Below are positions 18,923 through 29,678 of a stretch of 38,095 nt of DNA, piece after piece. The number at the start of each line of letters is the position of its first letter. Position 1 is the stretch's first letter. This DNA is from Fragilaria crotonensis (taxonomy: Eukaryota > Bacillariophyta > Fragilariophyceae > Fragilariales > Fragilariaceae): assembly GCA_022925895.1 (NCBI GenBank), contig JAKSYS010000607.1, positions 1 through 38,095 of the forward strand, given 5' to 3'. A program made the translations under genes and the position numbers. The notes beneath the pieces were generated by a model that was not told where the DNA came from, searched no databases, and saw nothing but the letters and a program-made list of their open reading frames with translations.

Positions 18923-20391
18923 ATGATTCTCCGAGTACACGAGAAGGCGCTCTTTTTGGGCTTGACGATAAGCATTCTAACGCAACATGCGTTTTCATTT
19001 ATCAACTCGCCGCCTCCTCGGGTTTCCTTCCTTCATGGCACCCATGCGCCGCAATTGTGGAGGACCGGACTTGGTATGAATCTGAATTCAAATGATCCAT
19101 TCGAGATCCTCGATCTAAAGGCCACTCCTGGTCTCGACAAGCAACAGATTAAACGAGCCTACAAGAGACTTGCACTGAAATATCACCCTGATGTTGTGAC
19201 TAATTCATCGTCCACTCCCGAGGAAAAGCAAAAGGCTGGAGAAATTTTTGCCAAAATCAATTGGGCGTACGCTACTTTGAGTGGAAAGAATGGCGAGTAC
19301 AAGGCAACCGCAACATCATCTTCATCAGCTACTGGAACAGGGTCAAGTAATACCGGTGGTTACCAACCACCTCATCGTCGAACAAGTTCCTATACCAACC
19401 CTTATGCGTCGACGGACTGGCGCGATTACATGCCCAAATACGACGAAGAAGATGCAAAGTACGATGCTGGCGGTGATTCGTTTGGAAAAATATTCTCGGA
19501 TCTCTTAACAGGCGTGCAAGGCGCTGCAGCTGGTGCCGCTGTCGGCGGAGGAGGAGGTGTGTTTCGCGACTTTTTAGAATTCTTGGAACGCAACGTCGAT
19601 GGCTATTCTGGTGGTGACGATGATTCGGAGCTGCTCCTTTTGCTTTCAGTGGGGACGCTAGAGGACGTTGCCAATGAAATGGATGACACGGATCTGGTGG
19701 TGCAGCAACTTTCTAGCAAAATGAAGAGTATCGACGATGAGCTCATAATGGTTCAAGCGGATCTCAAGGTCGCCACCAAGTTTTCAGAAAAGTTGGACTT
19801 CTCCGAGAGAATTGCTGAACTCGAAGCTCGAAAGAAGGTGGTGAAAGGTTTCTTGGACAAGGCCCGGAAACGGCTCATATCCATCCAGACAAGGTATAAG
19901 ACATTGGTCGTTGGAGGACTGAATGATCGACGCGCTGGCGGTCGAAGTAGATCTTCGTCATACTCAGCACAAGCGCCCGATATGTCCGGATCTCGTAGCT
20001 CAGATACTTCCGCCGGCCCGACGACCAGCAGCAGTGCTGCTAGCACCAATAGTGACAGCGAGGATTCATGGAAAACACAGGGATTTTCATCATCTGGAAG
20101 ACGAGGAAGCAATCGACGTAGACGAGACGTCTCCTTCGCTGTCGACGATCCCATTCCGCCTCCTCCCAGACAAGAACCAGTGTATCAAGCGCCGTCGAAG
20201 CGCGACTTCGTCAGTCCAAATCCTCCTCCAAGGGACGTGGTGTCGAATCAGTCTTCACAGGAAGTACCGATTGGAGTGTCCCGCCCCATCGACGAACATC
20301 GAGCTATCAATCAGACGATAAACGACGCATCCGAGAAATTAAGGTCGATGAAGAATTCGATAAGCTGAAGAAGGACCTAGGGTTATCATGA
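18923..20391 (+). CDS. DnaJ-domain protein, probably plastid-targeted
   Basis: Start at the ATG at 18923: a hydrophobic signal (ALFLGLTISILT) followed by QHAFSF, a diatom plastid-type motif. The J-domain spans about residues 58-122: DPFEILDLKATPGLDKQQIK, RAYKRLALKYHPDVV with the essential HPD at 88-90, then FAKINWAYATLSG. The middle has a Gly/Ala stretch (GAAAGAAVGGGGGVF) and a coiled-coil-like segment (about 280-335, ending ARKRLISIQTRYK); the C-terminal third is Ser/Arg/Pro-rich and disordered. J-proteins stimulate Hsp70 ATPase, so the partner is probably a plastid Hsp70. The running frame stops at 20368 with SEKLRSMKNSIS, but another frame ends at 20391 with IKVDEEFDKLKKDLGLS. The latter is a more protein-like ending, implying a one-base frame change somewhere after about 20220. 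Confidence 0.9.
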
Positions 20392-21643
20392 GTAAGGAAC
20401 AAAGCTATTGGAAGGCTTCCAAGTCGGGATGTGAACACTGACCATCGCGATTTATGGTCTGTCGTGGAGTGGTCGGTGCTGACATCGACCTTGAGACTAC
20501 GTGGCTATCCTCCATTTTGTAGCGTTCTTCGGGCTGGTCAGGCATCAGACGGATAAAGGTATAGAAAAACGCCTGCCTCGGTTGTTTAATTTGTCTATTG
20601 AAACTCGTACTCGAGAACTAATCAGTACATCCTGGAGACAAATGGCATATCGCAGCTCGAGCGCCAGTCATGGAGACCTCCCAAGAGCTTATGATCCTCT
20701 ATCTTCGCACTGCTACATAATCTACAAAACGCATAAAACACGAAACGATTTTTTGGGCGTGGAATGGGATAGTCTTCCAGTTTTGTATACGAGGTAGACC
20801 CCTACAAGTACTATTACGAGAGTACATGTACTATGATAACTACCAGGTATAGTATGTGTTGATTGTTGATTTGCATTGTAACCTTCGTAGAGCTCAATAA
20901 TACAGTACTTGTAAACATTCCTTGCGCGAGTACAATACAGGACTTGTACTGAGTACTCATATTTAGTACTGTAGTATGTACCAATACTATTACTGAGTAC
21001 TGAGTACTCCGAGTACTTACATACAGTACCACTTATACAGAGTGCTACAGTACGCATATGCATACTGAGTTCTTAGTTCTTACTCAGTACTTGAACTAAG
21101 AACTTGTCCTCAAGTCTTCTACGTCGTACATGCACCTTGGACAAATTGGAATTCCGCAGATGCTAATATGAACATCTACTTTACTGTATATTCTTAGAGT
21201 ATCCATACTTGTGGAAGTAGCAACTTTCATTTATGACATCCCCGTATGCAGTCGTGCGAGGTATGACATAATGTACCCTTGTACATACCAGCCCTTTACT
21301 GTACTTGTACCAGTTAAACTGTATGCATGCTGCCTACTGCATACGGAGTACTCGGAGTACACGCCATCTGACCTCCCTTTTTATGTGTATACGCTCCCCT
21401 TGCACTCCAAATTTTCTGGAATTCCAAGTCAGTCTTGTGAAGGAAATCCTAACCGACATCGATGTGAGTATGATGACTAACGGCATTGCCAGACACAGAG
21501 ATGGACGATAAACAGTATTCGAGACTTTGAGAATCACATATTACTCTATTCCACCCTCTCTCCACGAAGACTCGTCACATAAATGATCGGCATGATTGTA
21601 TGACACAGCAGCGATCGCTCAGTTGCTGAGAAGGCTAGAAGGA
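20392..21643. other. Intergenic, dense GTAC palindromes
   Basis: Heavy in words such as GAGTACTGAGTACTCCGAGTA (20993 onwards, overlapping copies) and CGGAGTACTCGGAGTAC (about 21341-21360). Short open frames here are made of Tyr/Ser/Thr/Val codons from these words. The promoter of the 21644 gene presumably lies in the last few hundred bases. Confidence 0.6.
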
Positions 21644-22987
21644 ATGGAGGATCACTCAATGGCGGCAAAAGAAGAATGCTCGAACAGAGCAGATTTCAGC
21701 GATCCAATGTCGTCGTCAAAACTAGATTTGGTGGCAGCCAACACAGTTCATCCATACTTTAATCGGACTTGGAAGCATGTCAGACAGGATCTACTCACAA
21801 TTGTTGGTGAATATGGAGAGTCCACATTAAAATTGTTCCGACCTCTTCACGAAGCTGGAGTGCCAACGGATGCACTTCGATCGATTGCTCTGCTTTCTGT
21901 CCCAGACCTAGCGGATGAGGATAGAGATGATTGCGTAGATTGCTTATCTCTTTATTTCGCCTCAAGAAATCATTTGTATCACGTCAAGCTTGCCTGCATG
22001 CGGATCCTTGTGCTTCTGACATCCCCGATAAAAGCAAGTTGGCAACTGGAGGAAGGTTGCCTGAAGGAAACGTTGAACTTCATTCTGGATCGAACGCAGG
22101 ACTGGGCATTCCCGGAACATTCGCAAACACTACTGCTTATGCAGTTGCGCGCGAAGTGCTTGTGGTACATGGATCTCGCCCGCCAAGACTATTGTTCCAC
22201 AGTAGACGGCGTCATCAAAGGGAGTGTCATTGCTGCTGACTCAATTGCAGACGCCGCCAAGTGGGTCGAGCGAGGTCTTAAGCGTTCGGTACCAGTCATG
22301 CACATTGGTCTTGAGAGCGCAGGTGAGCAGCTTAAGAGTATGATGACTCCAACTACAGCGAGATGCGAGAATGTGCAGGCCGTTGCGAGTTACGCAAGTG
22401 TCGCTAAGACTGCGACAGCTGGTGTTCGAGAAAAGGTCAAGTCTGCTGCTGACGGAGTTCGAGATGCATCCGTGAAAGGCATTCACATGGCTGCGAAAAA
22501 GTTTGATGACGATCGAATTGGGCACATGCTTGTCCGCGACAAGAACCATCGCGAAGTGTTGATGGCGGTGGGGAGGGTGGGCATTGCTACGTTTGGAGCT
22601 GCCGCTGTTGTCGGCGAAGCTGTGTTAGAAACCACGAAGTCAGTATCTCAAAAGACCGTTTCCGTCACTGCCGATGTAGTGCGTCACAAATACGGTGACC
22701 AAGCTGGTCAAATCATTCAAGACGGATGCGACACCACCGGAAACATCTTGACCACAATTGCGAACGTTGCCATGCTGGAAAGTAGAGTTTGGTCGAAATC
22801 GGTGGCTAAGAATGCCGGTAAGGTTCAGTTTCGAAACCAATATGACGACGACGAAGAAGAAGAGTTGCCAGAGGATCCGTTGCTGTTTCTGGATTCTACC
22901 AAAGCCGAAGCAATCGCAGTAGTGAGACGACTGCATCGAAAGACCAGCGTCGTGGGCAAGGATGTCGCTATTATCACACGTGTATAG
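21644..22987 (+). CDS. Senescence/spartin-domain protein
   Basis: 447 residues from the ATG at 21644 (MEDHSMAAKEE); an in-frame stop at 21593 limits any extension. The N-terminal half (about 25-190) is helical with no family I recognise (VRQDLLTIVGEYGESTLKLF, FASRNHLYHVKLACMRILVL). From about residue 190 comes a senescence-type domain (plant ERD7/EDL3, animal spartin): IKGSVIAADSIADAAKWVER, then a cluster of Ala/Val/Lys-rich helices with ASVAKTATAGVREKVKSAAD and VGIATFGAAAVVGEAVLET, and TADVVRHKYGDQAGQIIQDG. An acidic patch DDDEEEELPEDP follows. Members associate with membranes or lipid droplets in other eukaryotes; whether this one does is inference. The frame is intact and there is no intron. 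Confidence 0.82.
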   Translation: MEDHSMAAKEECSNRADFSDPMSSSKLDLVAANTVHPYFNRTWKHVRQDLLTIVGEYGESTLKLFRPLHEAGVPTDALRSIALLSVPDLADEDRDDCVDCLSLYFASRNHLYHVKLACMRILVLLTSPIKASWQLEEGCLKETLNFILDRTQDWAFPEHSQTLLLMQLRAKCLWYMDLARQDYCSTVDGVIKGSVIAADSIADAAKWVERGLKRSVPVMHIGLESAGEQLKSMMTPTTARCENVQAVASYASVAKTATAGVREKVKSAADGVRDASVKGIHMAAKKFDDDRIGHMLVRDKNHREVLMAVGRVGIATFGAAAVVGEAVLETTKSVSQKTVSVTADVVRHKYGDQAGQIIQDGCDTTGNILTTIANVAMLESRVWSKSVAKNAGKVQFRNQYDDDEEEELPEDPLLFLDSTKAEAIAVVRRLHRKTSVVGKDVAIITRV

Positions 22988-23191
22988 ATCCTCGACAGAA
23001 GTATCGGCGAGCGCATGCAAATATTTCATGCGCATACATCAATGCGTTTCGTGATCCATCGCACATGTCCCTGAGCGCAAGGCTAAGGGTACATGCCAAC
23101 GTCAGGAGGCGCGTCATGCGCACGAAAAGTGGGCGTACAACTGGACTATATCAAGAACAGCGAGATGAAGTATCCCAGAGTTCAATCTATT

Positions 23192-25613
23192 CTACTTTAT
23201 CTTCCCGATCTTGGCATTGAACTGCCAGTCCGGCTCGACGGCCATTGCCCAATTGAATTTATCGCGCAACGTCTTGGAGAAAATTTTCTCGATGGGGACC
23301 TCATTTGCGTTTGCACCAGGCGACAGATATGCGAGGATCCATGTAGTTGATCTGAAGTTGGAAGATAAGCAATGTATAAATAAACAAAAATAGAGTGCTT
23401 GCGAGTTCAACTTACCTTGGAAGTACCAAGAGAAACTTCTTTGTTATCGTCTTTGTGCTTCAAATCCATCTCCATTTTCGCAATCTTTCCGCTCCAGGCA
23501 GTGATTCTCTTGATCACTTGGTCCTTCGTTGGACACTTCTCCCACAAATGAGCCTTGGTAAACTTAGCATCGTTGACATCGCGCTTCAGCTGTTTCGCCT
23601 TCTCATCAGCATCAGTCGCTGCAATTTTTTCAGCGTTTGTCTTCGCATTTTCCTTCATTTTCTTCGCCTTGGCAACCGCGGCAACACTTTTCTCCACCAT
23701 TTCTTTCTCTGACAGTTTCAAAGGAATCTTGTCGCTCTCGCCATTCCCAAGCATCTGCAATATTTTCTTGAGCTGTTTCTTCTGCTTCTTGAGAGTCGCT
23801 AGCTTGTTACCGATCACTTCAAGCTGGGTTTCTTGTGCCTTACTCACGGAACGCTGGTGATTACATAGAATGGCGACTTCGCGATTCGCGTTGTTGTATT
23901 CGACAACCTTTTGAGCTGGCAATAAATTCTTCCACGAGAGACTTTCAACCTTGGCAAGTTCATCCTGGAGTGTCTTCGATGCATTATAGGTACGGAATAC
24001 CTTGGCCGTGAGGCCATCCATGGTGTTTCAGGTGCTGATTTAACATGGTTGGGTTAATTTTGTCAAAAATCTCTTCGCTGTTCTTCTTTCCCTTACAGAA
24101 TCGCTTGAAATTTTCCCACACTTGCTTTCCCATACCATTGTTCTCGTTGTAGATTTCAGAACCAAAATCGATGGTTTGCTTGTACAGCATGGAGTCTTTA
24201 CCCAGGAACTCAATTCAATTTCGTGATTATCCCCACCCTCTTCGTTAGGGTCAAAGTGCATGTGCTCGACACGAAGCGAGCAGCAACCAACTGTGTCAGC
24301 CTCTTCATCAGTATCCTTCTCTCCACCGACACGAAGGGCAAGACGATCGATGACCCAAACAGCGGTTGCGAGTTGTCTTTCTTCCATGTCCTTTGATTTC
24401 AACGACTTGCGGGTTGCGGCGCGAATCTTAACGATGTTCTCGCACAACAAGGCAGCCTTGTTGTATTTCTTGCGGTCGCTCTTTCCCTTAAAACTCGACT
24501 GCGCGGCAAGCTGCATGTACTTAACTTGATTGTTGATGTTTTCTTTCCATTGAGCCAGCCACTGGACTTGAGGATCGTGACGAACCTCGCCCCATGCGTG
24601 ACCTGGAACTGGGCAGTGCGGAACTGCAGCGCATTCTGACATGTTGAGTTGAACTTGCTCTGGAATGACTCGGGACTTCAACTTTCCCATTTTGGGATGC
24701 TCACCGCGTCCTCGGAATGTGCCTGGAGGTTCCATATTGTAATTGCCTACTCTTTCCAAATGACCGTCTACGATGGAGAATCCGTATTGGAACAAAACTC
24801 GATCGCGATCAGACTTGTTGGCCTTCCGCTCATCATCAGTGATGGCCTTACGAATCATTTTCTGTTCATTTAAATGACGGCGAATGGGTTCAAAGTCGCA
24901 TTTACTGAAGTCCTTAATGACGTGCTTCTTGCCCAACAACTCCTTGAAGTCTGCAAAAAAGTTCTTGATGAAGATCTTGGCGGTCTTTGGATTCCCGAGA
25001 TGCATGCCGTCCGGGTCCATTGCAGCAAAGAAACTCGCACTGCGTAAGAATGAATGTCATTGTTAGATCTTCCCAATAGCTCCAATGACGCGAGTATCGT
25101 CGACCCCAAACCGTAGAACACACGCACACAGACAATCGAAAACGAGATCGTACTCACGCTTCTTCTTGCGCCACCGTCAAGTCTACGGGTTTCCGTCGTA
25201 GTTCATTTGACCCCGTGCGGCACGTAAGGATCGGGAAAGAAACTCCAGCATGCTCCATGGTAACCCATTGATTTCCTTCTGGGGTTCTTCCGCATTCCAC
25301 CACAAAAGGACTGCATTGCATACTGAAGTCGCTCTGCCTTTTCCATTTTCTTCAGTTCGCGGACTTTTGCCTCCGTTTTGATCTTCTTGTTGGGAGTTGA
25401 CGATTCGGTCGTTGCAGGCTTGCGCTTTTTGCTGGACGAACTACTGGGAGCCGGGTCGGGCTTGGCAGCAGAATTTGCTTTCGCAGGTTTGGCCGAGGAT
25501 TTCACAGCTTTCTTGGTGGCGTCATTGCTGGATTTTTTAACTTTCTTCTTCTTCTTCTTCTTGAGCTGATCAAGCGGAGTGTTGTTATCGTCGTCAGAAT
25601 CATCGAAGGTCAT
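23192..25613 (-). CDS. TOP1: DNA topoisomerase I, type IB (nuclear; frame broken)
   Basis: About 746 residues. The ATG at 25613 gives MTFDDSDDD and a Lys-rich nuclear-type N-terminus ([12 protein letters not shown]). Introns: 25040-25157 (118 bp) and 23352-23415 (64 bp). The core includes [37 protein letters not shown], and the catalytic-arginine region [20 protein letters not shown] with LRVEHM; then [12 protein letters not shown], a coiled-coil linker (23560-23800) and, after the second intron, [14 protein letters not shown] with the active-site Tyr. The enzyme nicks one strand, lets supercoils relax and reseals. Frame breaks occur at about 23310, 24028 and 24212, with a cluster of several at 25186-25320 where the [17 protein letters not shown] segment is split over three frames. 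Most are fixed by adding one base to a short homopolymer, so I regard the gene as functional with sequence errors. Confidence 0.95.
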
Positions 25614-26673
25614 GGTGCAGCTCACGCGTAAGTGGGGCTGTATTGCCTTCACTCGTTACTATCACTTGTGCTTTGCTATCTTTCTCGGTCGGCTCGTTGA
25701 TCGGATTGATGTAATTGATATCAATGCAGTTCGATTCGCAACCTAATTTGGCCAAGTTTTCTGAGTTTGCCTCTGCTCTCCCTCTGTTGACCTTCCCGAC
25801 TTGCAATTTTTTTGAATGTACACTCGGAGTATTTCTCGCGTCTCGCGTGTGAATCAAGTATTCTCACCCTACGTGCTCGAGTCAACGCTCACCTCTCGTG
25901 ATGGTCCAAGGTCCAAGTCCCAAGATGCCAAATTTGAACCAAACCAAGAGGACTCGGAGACTCGGAATATAGAGATATGCTCGCGTACAATGAATTTTAT
26001 TCAGGCGAATACAGTAATAGAAATGGTTGGCGAGCCCAACCGTGCCACATCGACAATTCGCAGGCGCGAACGACAGGCTGACGGGCCAGTATGAATTATG
26101 AATAGCAGTCCGTAATAGCAGGGATTCGTATGGACTAGTTTCGAGTACTGTACGGGGTACTCCGAGTACTATACTGTACAAATGTATAAATCGTAGTACA
26201 TAGCTCTACTACCGGTAGTTGTCAGTACTCCAGTATCATATATCCCAGTGTATCATATTACTGGGTACCATTCCTTCACGTACGCTGGTACGACAGTAGA
26301 GTCCAGAGTGTTATGGAGTACTCCGAGTACAAGATACTGGAATATGATGCTACAGGACTCGAAGTGCTCCGAGAACTTTACTGTCTTCTGTCTATGTGTG
26401 ACATGCAGAACATAGATCATCATAGTATGGAACGTGTAAACACTTGTACTGTAGTCCCGTTCTCGAGTACTCCAGTACTGTGCACTTTGCACCAGGCGCA
26501 ATACCAGGTAGACGGTACTCGGAGTCTTTGAGTGTCGGTGACTCTGCGGCGATCGATGGGCCGATGGCCGATGGGCCATCCTGCCATCCTGCAACTACAC
26601 ACGCTGGGGATCAGACAACCTTCTCACGCAAACCATTCCCTTGGTTCTCAAAGCCCAGCCAATCATCGTCAGT
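25614..26673. other. Divergent intergenic region between TOP1 and RPB4
   Basis: This contains two promoters. The middle (26140-26530) is rich in GTAC palindromes, for example GGAGTACTCCGAGTAC around 26315. No coding frame here is convincing, and no E2F-type site was found next to TOP1. Confidence 0.55.
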
Positions 26674-27248
26674 ATGGTACTGGAAGAATCGTCGACAGGG
26701 GTTAATGAGAATGCTGCAGAGCTGCAGTTTGATCCTGAATTTGAAGACATTCACATTCTGAGCAATGCCCAGGTTGCCATCATTCTTCAAGCATCTGCCC
26801 GTTCGGCGGTCAATCGAGATGAAGAGCTTCATGATGTATACCGAAAGACTCAAAAATACGTCGATAGGTTCAATACGATGACTAATCCGGAGAAGGAGCA
26901 CCAAGAATTGGTGGATGAATTGGACAATTTGCAAGAGTATGTCGTTTCCGTCGTTTTGATGTCGACTGTCATGCACTTTTGTAGCAATTACGGATTGTCT
27001 GGTCACTAACTCGTGCGTCACTCGTGCTTTTATGTAGAGCCCTGACAACGTTCCGCAAAGAAACGGATGATGGCGAAGAAATGGAACTGCATTCGTTCGA
27101 AGTTGCTTCCTTGATGAATTTAGTGGCTACTGACATGAGCGTCGAAGAAGCCACGGCTCTGATACCATCCCTCAGCCGCTTTCCAGAGGCTGCGATCGAA
27201 GAAATTTTGGAGTTGATTCGAACGACCATGATTCGCATAGTGTCGTAG
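26674..27248 (+). CDS. RPB4: RNA polymerase II subunit RPB4
   Basis: 157 residues from two exons, with a 101-bp intron at 26937-27037 (GTATGT...GTAG) that joins LVDELDNLQ to EALTTFRKETD. The N-terminal part has the tip-associated region (FEDIHILSNAQVAIILQA); the C-terminal HRDC-like helical domain reads LHSFEVASLMNLVATDMSVE, ATALIPSLSRFPEAAIEEIL. RPB4 pairs with RPB7 to form the stalk of RNA polymerase II, binding emerging RNA and initiation factors. The length fits the short animal/plant form rather than the longer yeast one. The start at 26674 is the first ATG in frame. Confidence 0.93.
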
Positions 27249-27757
27249 GGGAAATGATTGGAATACATTGTGAGCAAAACAAATACCAGGTGAATACATC
27301 AGTAATCTGACGACGAAGGCATCAACGTTCGCTGTGAAACAAGGACGGATGAAGCGGATAGAATCTGGTTAAACATCGTCCCTACATATTCTATAGTCGG
27401 TAGTGGATGCTGCTGTTAGACCTTCTGGTCGTCGTGCAGTGCTTTGTATGAAATTCACTTCGCCTTGCTCTGGGTTCTGGTAGTCTAGAGGCTACTCGTA
27501 GAATAGTTCATTCGAATGGTTTCAATGAGGCCTTCGACCCACCTTTTGCTTGCACCTTAGGACTTCAGTGTGTCAAACAACTATAACAGTAGAGAGGACG
27601 GCATCGCTCTGAAGTCTGAAGTAAAGATAGGTACATGTACAGTACTACCGGTAGTACCCCAAGGTTAATTCCGTCAATCCGCTGATGCTCCTCTTTTATG
27701 TCCGACTGTACGTCGGTCGTTTAGCCATGGCCACTGAAAGTGAAAAACGAAAAAATT
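27249..27757. other. Intergenic, no gene seen
   Basis: Between RPB4 and the basic protein gene. A short open frame from the ATG at 27727 reads only MATESEKRKNYGCQA before a stop and could be an upstream ORF in the leader of the next gene. Otherwise there are only scattered GTAC words (27630-27660). Confidence 0.5.
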
Positions 27758-28294
27758 ATGGATGTCAAGCATAATTCATATTTCACTGCACCATCGGACT
27801 GCGACAATTGCACCATGCCGAGCACCACCACGAAAACGAAGCGAACCAAGCGTCCTGATGCACGTCCAAATGGAAAACGCAGGCGAAAGGAACATCAGGC
27901 CGAGGCTGAAAAGGATCGTCTGGAACGAGTCGCCAAGAATGAGGCCAAGGGAAAAATTGTGGCTGTACCGCGCCTTGCCAAACTGCCTGCGGTCCCTGCT
28001 GCGGATGACGACGTGAAGGGAGGCGACGCCGCGACCAAGGGTCAAACATTACGGAAGGAGTCGAAAGCTCCAGTGGAAAGCAGAGTGCGTGCTCTGCATA
28101 AGATACTTCGGCAGATTCAAGCTCTTGAAGAGAAGGAGAAAAATGGCGAGAAACTCGACGATGCCCAAAAGCTCAAGGTTGCTCGATTTGATGCGGTGAT
28201 ATCAGAGCTTGAGGAACTCCAGAACGTGGAAGAGGAGTCAGAAAGCGATAAAGATGAGGATGATGACGGAGAAAGCGATGCCGACGAACAATAA
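27758..28294 (+). CDS. Basic/acidic nuclear-type protein with PYM/eIF2A-like C-terminal helix
   Basis: 178 residues if started at the ATG at 27758; an ATG at 27815 (MPSTTTKTKRTKRPDARPNG) would remove an odd N-terminus and may be the real start. A strongly basic segment (KRRRKEHQAEAEKDRLERVA) is followed by an Ala/Lys linker, then an amphipathic helix pair VRALHKILRQIQALEEKEKN and GEKLDDAQKLKVARFDAVIS, and a highly acidic tail (EEESESDKDEDDDGESDADE). The helix pair resembles the conserved C-terminus shared by PYM (exon-junction-complex recycler) and eIF2A. I do not see the PYM N-terminal RPDG..RK..R motif, so the identification is tentative. RNA or ribosome binding would fit the charge pattern. 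Confidence 0.6.
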   Translation: MDVKHNSYFTAPSDCDNCTMPSTTTKTKRTKRPDARPNGKRRRKEHQAEAEKDRLERVAKNEAKGKIVAVPRLAKLPAVPAADDDVKGGDAATKGQTLRKESKAPVESRVRALHKILRQIQALEEKEKNGEKLDDAQKLKVARFDAVISELEELQNVEEESESDKDEDDDGESDADEQ

Positions 28295-28550
28295 TGTTAT
28301 CGCTCGGGATTTTTATACACGTCTAATGATCGACTTTCCAACACGTGATCGAGAATAATTCTATCCTTGATGTGTCAAAGAAGTGTTACTTGTAAACTAC
28401 CACCTTCATATTCAGCGTCAGAACTTTGCCGCGTTGAATTGGGCGCAAGCACTGATACGTGTCACATACAGATTTGCCTTCTTCTAGTTCAATAACAAGT
28501 AGCGTTCCTCCGGCGATGAGCAATGAGCAGTACAGCTGTATAGGCTACAA

Positions 28551-29330
28551 TCACATACTGCTAATAATTTCGAGCGCGCGCTTCATCTCATTCGGCGGCG
28601 CCAGGGTCAAATACTTGTCCATGGTTGTCTTGCACGCCTTGGCATATCCAAGAAGGTCCTCGTTGCTTTCGGTTGGGGCTTTTGACAAGTAATCCAATTC
28701 CACTTGCAAGTTTTCAATATTGTTGAGTAAATCGTTACGCAACAGGTAAGCCAATGTCTGATCTGTCTTGGGGACGGCGCCCCCACCCAAATAGACATTG
28801 GCGCGATCGGGATCACTGTAATAAATGTTGTCGCCGTAGGCATTGAACATTTTCTTAAAGGCAATCTTTTCGTACTTTGGTTGTGAGAGAATCTCTCTTG
28901 CGGCCAGGTAGGATTCTATCTTACTTCCGTCTGCAACAAGATCATTGATCTTATTGATATCATTCGACATTTCAACGATTGGTACCAATAATTGAGGGTA
29001 GGCTTCCACCTTGCCTTTGTTTCCGGCATCTCCCTTTTCGAGTTCCCCGTTATACTTGATATTGTCAGCAAAATCTTGATCCCAGATGCGAATCTGTTCC
29101 AACACTGAATTTGTCAGGGGATTTGGCCGGAATAGTTCGTCTTTGGCCAGTGCGGCAGTCGGTGCCAAAGACAGGGTCGCTAGGACCGAAGCGAGTGCAG
29201 ATCGGCGACTTGTTGTGGCATGTAATTCCCAGCAACATCCTTCTCGTTTGGTGACAGAGCAGCTGGCGGGAGAAGTGAAGCCAACAGTATGATCAACAAC
29301 GAGGGCAAGCGCCAACACAGAGAGATTCAT
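28551..29330 (-). CDS. Psb31: Psb31-like extrinsic subunit of photosystem II
   Basis: 259 residues. A signal peptide (MNLSVLALALVVDHTVG) ending before FTSP is followed by a second, thylakoid-transfer signal at residues 40-62 with a twin-arginine: TTSRRSALASVLATLSLAPT, then AALA before KDELF. This predicts Tat-type import to the thylakoid lumen and a mature protein of about 197 residues. The mature start (NPLTNSVLEQIRIWDQDFAD, NIKYNGELE) and the helical C-terminal half (PKYEKIAFKKMFNAYGDNIY, LLNNIENLQVELDYLSKAPT) fit the Psb31 family described from diatom photosystem II, a four-helix protein related in fold to PsbQ. It shields the manganese cluster at the lumenal side. There is no intron and the frame is intact. 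Confidence 0.85.
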   Translation of the reverse strand: MNLSVLALALVVDHTVGFTSPASCSVTKREGCCWELHATTSRRSALASVLATLSLAPTAALAKDELFRPNPLTNSVLEQIRIWDQDFADNIKYNGELEKGDAGNKGKVEAYPQLLVPIVEMSNDINKINDLVADGSKIESYLAAREILSQPKYEKIAFKKMFNAYGDNIYYSDPDRANVYLGGGAVPKTDQTLAYLLRNDLLNNIENLQVELDYLSKAPTESNEDLLGYAKACKTTMDKYLTLAPPNEMKRALEIISSM

Positions 29331-29678
29331 TTCTAAGAGTTAAAAATGAACGACTCTGTAACGCCGTCGACTACATGCTCATGGTGACGAGTTATGACTG
29401 ACTCATTCACGTTGTCGACTCTGACGGCCAAACTGGTTTTTTAATCAAACAACAAGGGATTCAAAACTTGCCTCCGACAACAGGCGGACTGCCAGACGCC
29501 AGAGTATCGATTTTGAAAACTCTCCTACGGGACAATCTACACGATTTGTCGTATGAGTGGAGATTGGAGGGAAAATGCGAATCGCGGTTAATACTCGAAC
29601 GCTTCACAGGAGTTGCGAGTTCTGATTGTGGTGTCACACAAGCATTGCTTAATCTCACGTCGACAGCACCATCAAATC
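29331..29678. other. Divergent promoter region between Psb31 and the PARP-finger gene
   Basis: 348 bp separate the two start codons. A 77-codon frame across 29468-29701 overlaps the next gene's start and shows no family features. No clear regulatory motif was recognised. Confidence 0.5.
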
